Assembly (NCBI RefSeq): GCF_030676415.1 | Contig: NZ_JAUUTW010000013.1 | Coordinates: 62,001 to 126,000 of the forward strand | Direction: 5' to 3' | Length of the DNA: 64,000 bases | Origin: Peribacillus frigoritolerans | GTDB taxonomy: Bacteria; Bacillota; Bacilli; Bacillales; DSM-1321 | Program-made: the position numbers and the translations under genes | Part shown: piece after piece, positions 61,234-64,000 of the stretch | How the letters are laid out: the number at the start of each line of letters is the position of its first letter | How positions within the stretch are numbered: position 1 is the first letter of the stretch | The notes under the pieces: generated by a model | Databases searched by the model: none | What the model was told of the DNA's origin: nothing | Seen by the model: the letters and a program-made list of their open reading frames with translations, nothing else

Positions 61234-62691
61234 ATGGAATTTACGCATGTTACATCGGTTTTGCTCGGCCTCGTCATCATTCTAAATATTTTATTTGCCA
61301 CGGTTGTCATATTTTTTGAAAGAAGGGAAGCGAGCACGACCTGGGCTTGGTTATTGGTGTTATATTTTCTGCCTGTAGCCGGTTTTATTTTATATCTCCT
61401 TTTTGGAACGAGTTTAAGACACGCCCACTTATTCCAATGGGAGGACAAGAAGAAAATCGGGATTGAAGAAATCCTTGATAAACAGATGGAAGAGCTTTCA
61501 ACGAATCATTTTCCTTTTCGAAATGCTTCTTCAAGTAATTACCGTGATTTGATTTATATGCATCTCCGGAACAATGATGCCGTGCTTACTGAAGATAATC
61601 AAGTCGATATTTTTACGGAAGGAAAAAATAAGTTTGACCAGCTTTTTAAAGATATTGAAGCGGCCGAAAACCATATACATATACAATACTATATCATTCA
61701 AAGGGACGGCCTGGGTAAACGATTCATTGAAGCTTTGACTATAAAAGCGAATGAAGGCGTCAAAGTTCGGCTGCTTTATGACGAGCTGGGTTCTAGAGGG
61801 ATGACTAAACGTTTCTTCAGGGAATTTAGGCAGGCTGGAGGAAGAGTGGAGGCATTCTTTCCATCCAAATTAAAATTTATAAATTTAAGGCTGAATTTCC
61901 GTAACCATCGAAAGCTCGTCATCATAGATGGGAAAATAGGGTATGTTGGAGGCTTTAATGTTGGAGATGAGTATTTAGGGCTTAATCCAAAATTCGGTTT
62001 TTGGCGTGATACACACCTTCGAATAAAGGGGGCGGCTGTCAAAGCCATTCAAACCCGATTCATCCTGGATTGGAATCAGGCATCAAAGCACCATGATATA
62101 ACTTATCAGCCTCATTATTTCCCTATTGTAAAACCTCAAGGCAATATAGATTTGCAAATAGTGACAAGTGGGCCGGATTCTGAATGGGAACAAATTAAAA
62201 ATGGCTATATTAAATTAATTTCTTCAGCAAAGAAATCGATTCTCATTCAAACACCTTACTTCATACCGGATGCAAGTTTATTGGATGCACTAAGGATTGC
62301 CAGCTTATCAGGATTAGATGTCAAAATCATGATTCCGAATAAACCTGATCACCTTTTCGTTTATTGGGCAACAACTTTCAATGCAGGGCAGTTATTAAGG
62401 GCGGGAGCTAAAATATTCATCTATGATAACGGCTTTATACATGCGAAGATGATCGTGGTGGACGAAGAGGTCTCCTCGGTGGGAACAGCTAACATTGATG
62501 TCCGAAGTTTTAAATTGAACTTTGAAGTCAATGCCTTCATTTATGATGAAGGAATGGCCGAAACATTGACAAGGATTTTTTATAAGGATGTCCAAGTTTG
62601 CAGGCAGCTTACAATTGAAGAGTTTGAAAAGCGTTCAAAATGGATTCGTTTTAAAGAGTCCATTGCAAGGCTGGTATCACCCATTTTATAA
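61234..62691 (+). CDS. cls: Cardiolipin synthase
   Basis: This is a 485-residue phospholipase-D-type synthase with two N-terminal membrane helices (VLLGLVIILNILFATVVIFF, TWAWLLVLYFLPVAGFILYL) and two HKD motifs: NHRKLVIIDGKIGYVGG and HAKMIVVDEEVSSVGTANID. It makes cardiolipin from two phosphatidylglycerol molecules at the membrane. The ATG at 61234 follows GAGGGTATGCT with a modest site. It is monocistronic. Confidence 0.93.
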   Translation: MEFTHVTSVLLGLVIILNILFATVVIFFERREASTTWAWLLVLYFLPVAGFILYLLFGTSLRHAHLFQWEDKKKIGIEEILDKQMEELSTNHFPFRNASSSNYRDLIYMHLRNNDAVLTEDNQVDIFTEGKNKFDQLFKDIEAAENHIHIQYYIIQRDGLGKRFIEALTIKANEGVKVRLLYDELGSRGMTKRFFREFRQAGGRVEAFFPSKLKFINLRLNFRNHRKLVIIDGKIGYVGGFNVGDEYLGLNPKFGFWRDTHLRIKGAAVKAIQTRFILDWNQASKHHDITYQPHYFPIVKPQGNIDLQIVTSGPDSEWEQIKNGYIKLISSAKKSILIQTPYFIPDASLLDALRIASLSGLDVKIMIPNKPDHLFVYWATTFNAGQLLRAGAKIFIYDNGFIHAKMIVVDEEVSSVGTANIDVRSFKLNFEVNAFIYDEGMAETLTRIFYKDVQVCRQLTIEEFEKRSKWIRFKESIARLVSPIL

Positions 62692-62729
62692 TTTTAAAAG
62701 TAAGCGGATCATTATTATTTGGACCGCAC

Positions 62730-62952
62730 AGACTGTAGGCAAATTCGTAGAAAGCGAGTTTGACTGCAGTTTTTTTCTTTGAAAATGGTTCCAGTTGATT
62801 ACAGAAATCCGCTCCCTTTCCGCCGCTGTCTGCCAAGCTCCCTCGCCGCAAGCGGCTGTGGGGTCTCGGCTAGCCAGTTATTCGACAGGAGTGTCGGAAA
62901 TTTCTTCAATCAAATGTTGGTTTCATAAAACAGTGAAAAATCATAAAGTTTA
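62730..62952. repeat. Intergenic repeat, subfamily B, copy 3 (inverted)
   Basis: It reads GACTGTAGGCAAATTCG, CCGCTCCCTTTCCGCC, TGTCTGCCAAGCTCCC, GGCTGTGGGGTCTCGGC, ACAGGAGTGTCGGAAATTTC and TTTCATAAAACAGTG, the reverse complement of the copy at 15010. It follows the cls gene directly and may serve as its terminator. Confidence 0.8.
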
Positions 62953-63044
62953 ACCTAGTCTTTTTTATAATCATGGTCCGGGGTGAGGCCATTCCGAACT
63001 CCGTTTTGGTACAATAGTTTATATCCATAAAAGGGGGAAATGCC

Positions 63045-63794
63045 GTGAAAACGTTTATAATCACAGGAGCTTCAAAAGGTTTAGGTGCTGCCATCGCCAA
63101 AGGATGTTTGCAGAGGAGTGACCATTGCATTTTAGTTTCCCGTACAGCCCATCCTGAAATGCAGCGGATGGCTGACCGATCCGGGACGAAACTTACATTT
63201 ATTTCGATGGACTTGAATGAAACTGCAAAGTTACCTTCCTTAGTCAATGAGATTCTTGCTACTGTCGATGAAACAAGTGACGTTTATTTCATTAATAATG
63301 CAGGTGTCATTGAACCGATAAAGCCGGTAGGAAACCTTGGTATAGTAAATTTGGAAACAAGCATGAGGGTGAATTTCATGGCACCCATCGTATTGGCTGA
63401 TGAATTCGTTAAACAGACAAAGGACTGGAACAGAAAGAAAGTAATGGTCAACATATCTTCAGGAGCAGCAAAAAACCCTTATCATGGCTGGTCAGCCTAT
63501 TGCAGTACTAAGGCGGGGCTAGAAATGTTCACACGGGTTGCAGGGTTGGAACAGGATAAAACGTCTTACCCTACGTCTCTCCTATCTTTTTCATCAGGTG
63601 TAATGGATACGGAGATGCAAGGGACAATCCGGTCAGCAGACGAACGGGACTTTTCCGATCGAGACAAATTTCATGAATATAAAGAGAAGGGCATGTTAAG
63701 AAGCCCCGAATTTGTGGCAGATAAACTTTTGCAGCTTCTTGAAGCGGAAGATTTGGAGAATGGGAAGTTCTACGATATTAAGAATTTACTTTGA
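63045..63794 (+). CDS. yueD: Short-chain reductase, YueD-like (benzil reductase type)
   Basis: This 249-residue SDR has TGASKGLGAAIAKGC for NADP(H), NNAGVIEPIKPVG, and catalytic Ser and Tyr-x-x-x-Lys in NISSGAAKNPYHGWSAYCST then KAGLEMF. The end region SFSSGVMDTEMQGTIR with LRSPEFVADKLLQLL closely follows YueD of B. subtilis, reported to make (S)-benzoin from benzil; it resembles sepiapterin reductase. The real substrate in vivo is unknown. GGGGGAAAT precedes the ATG. Confidence 0.85.
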   Translation: MKTFIITGASKGLGAAIAKGCLQRSDHCILVSRTAHPEMQRMADRSGTKLTFISMDLNETAKLPSLVNEILATVDETSDVYFINNAGVIEPIKPVGNLGIVNLETSMRVNFMAPIVLADEFVKQTKDWNRKKVMVNISSGAAKNPYHGWSAYCSTKAGLEMFTRVAGLEQDKTSYPTSLLSFSSGVMDTEMQGTIRSADERDFSDRDKFHEYKEKGMLRSPEFVADKLLQLLEAEDLENGKFYDIKNLL

Positions 63795-63835
63795 TGTATA
63801 GGAGTATGTGAAACGAAAAATCAACTGATGGCTTA

Positions 63836-63873
63836 TAACGTGGGTTGTCCCTTTGGACAGCCTCTTTTTTTAG
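63836..63873 (+). terminator. Terminator
   Basis: GGTTGTCC-CTTT-GGACAGCC hairpin with T-run. From here to the window end no gene is seen; GGAGGGAG at 63981-63988 may precede a gene outside. Confidence 0.7.
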
Positions 63874-64000
63874 TGATCCTTTATTCCATTTAATATAACG
63901 TCTAAAAAACCAGGATATCATCATTAGGAAATGTGATAATTCGTTCTATCCAATTACCTGAATAACATAAACTTTTTGGAGGGAGTTTGGAGGGTTTTGA

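Overview
The window reads as a chromosomal segment of a low-G+C, endospore-forming Bacillaceae. The cotJABC spore-coat operon, a YhcN-type spore lipoprotein, SAM-I (S-box) and glycerol-type leader controls, LexA and MhqR-type operators and the strong GGAGG ribosome binding sites all point to Bacillus sensu lato. The set of YdjO, YkuS, YhcV, CstR, nitric oxide synthase and mhq genes resembles Peribacillus or its relatives, but the genus is an inference. There are no rRNA or tRNA genes and no CRISPR array.

Region 1 (1-8545) looks like the right part of an integrated mobile element. From the left edge on the minus strand it holds a partial replication-relaxation protein, an FtsK-like translocase and a small membrane protein. 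After these come a DUF559-type nuclease, several AT-rich orphan genes, an SOS-controlled YolD-like gene, a small Xre repressor facing three copies of its probable operator, and several decayed small genes. A YhcN-type lipoprotein and a tyrosine recombinase close the block. The recombinase is followed by an array of GTTTACG repeats that could be its recombination site.

Region 2 (8546-20800) is chromosomal core with decay: an RDD protein, a ribbon-helix-helix protein with tandem operator-like repeats, a frameshifted membrane-protein remnant, HelD, a GNAT acetyltransferase, AlaX, a ruined hybrid sensor kinase, CvfB, cotJABC and a LysM/3D-domain cell-wall protein. Region 3 (20800-38260) carries recQ, two ydjO-like zinc-ribbon genes around an 850-nt empty stretch, a YitT-family protein, a double-PAS sporulation-type kinase, an MFS transporter, a lipase plus ABC exporter operon, a metallo-hydrolase broken in an AT repeat, a CBS protein, an S9 peptidase and a thioredoxin-reductase-like flavoprotein with an HxlR regulator.

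Region 4 (38260-64000) holds nos, corA, a cut-off IS1182 transposase, a PHA-synthase operon, a quinone-detoxification (mhq) cluster with two MhqR-like boxes, an S-box-controlled S-methylmethionine operon (mmuP-mmuM), ansR/ansAB, glpT with a cre site and antiterminator-type leader, an orphan CstR-like persulfide sensor, cls and a yueD-like reductase.

Six intergenic GC-rich repeats of about 130-220 nt, in two related subfamilies and both orientations, are scattered from 14.8 to 62.9 kb. I found no wholly new multi-gene system. The best leads are these repeats, the three-operator repressor switch, the recombinase-linked repeat array, the SOS-driven YolD gene, the empty promoter-led stretch between the two ydjO genes, and the AT-tract frameshift in the metallo-hydrolase.
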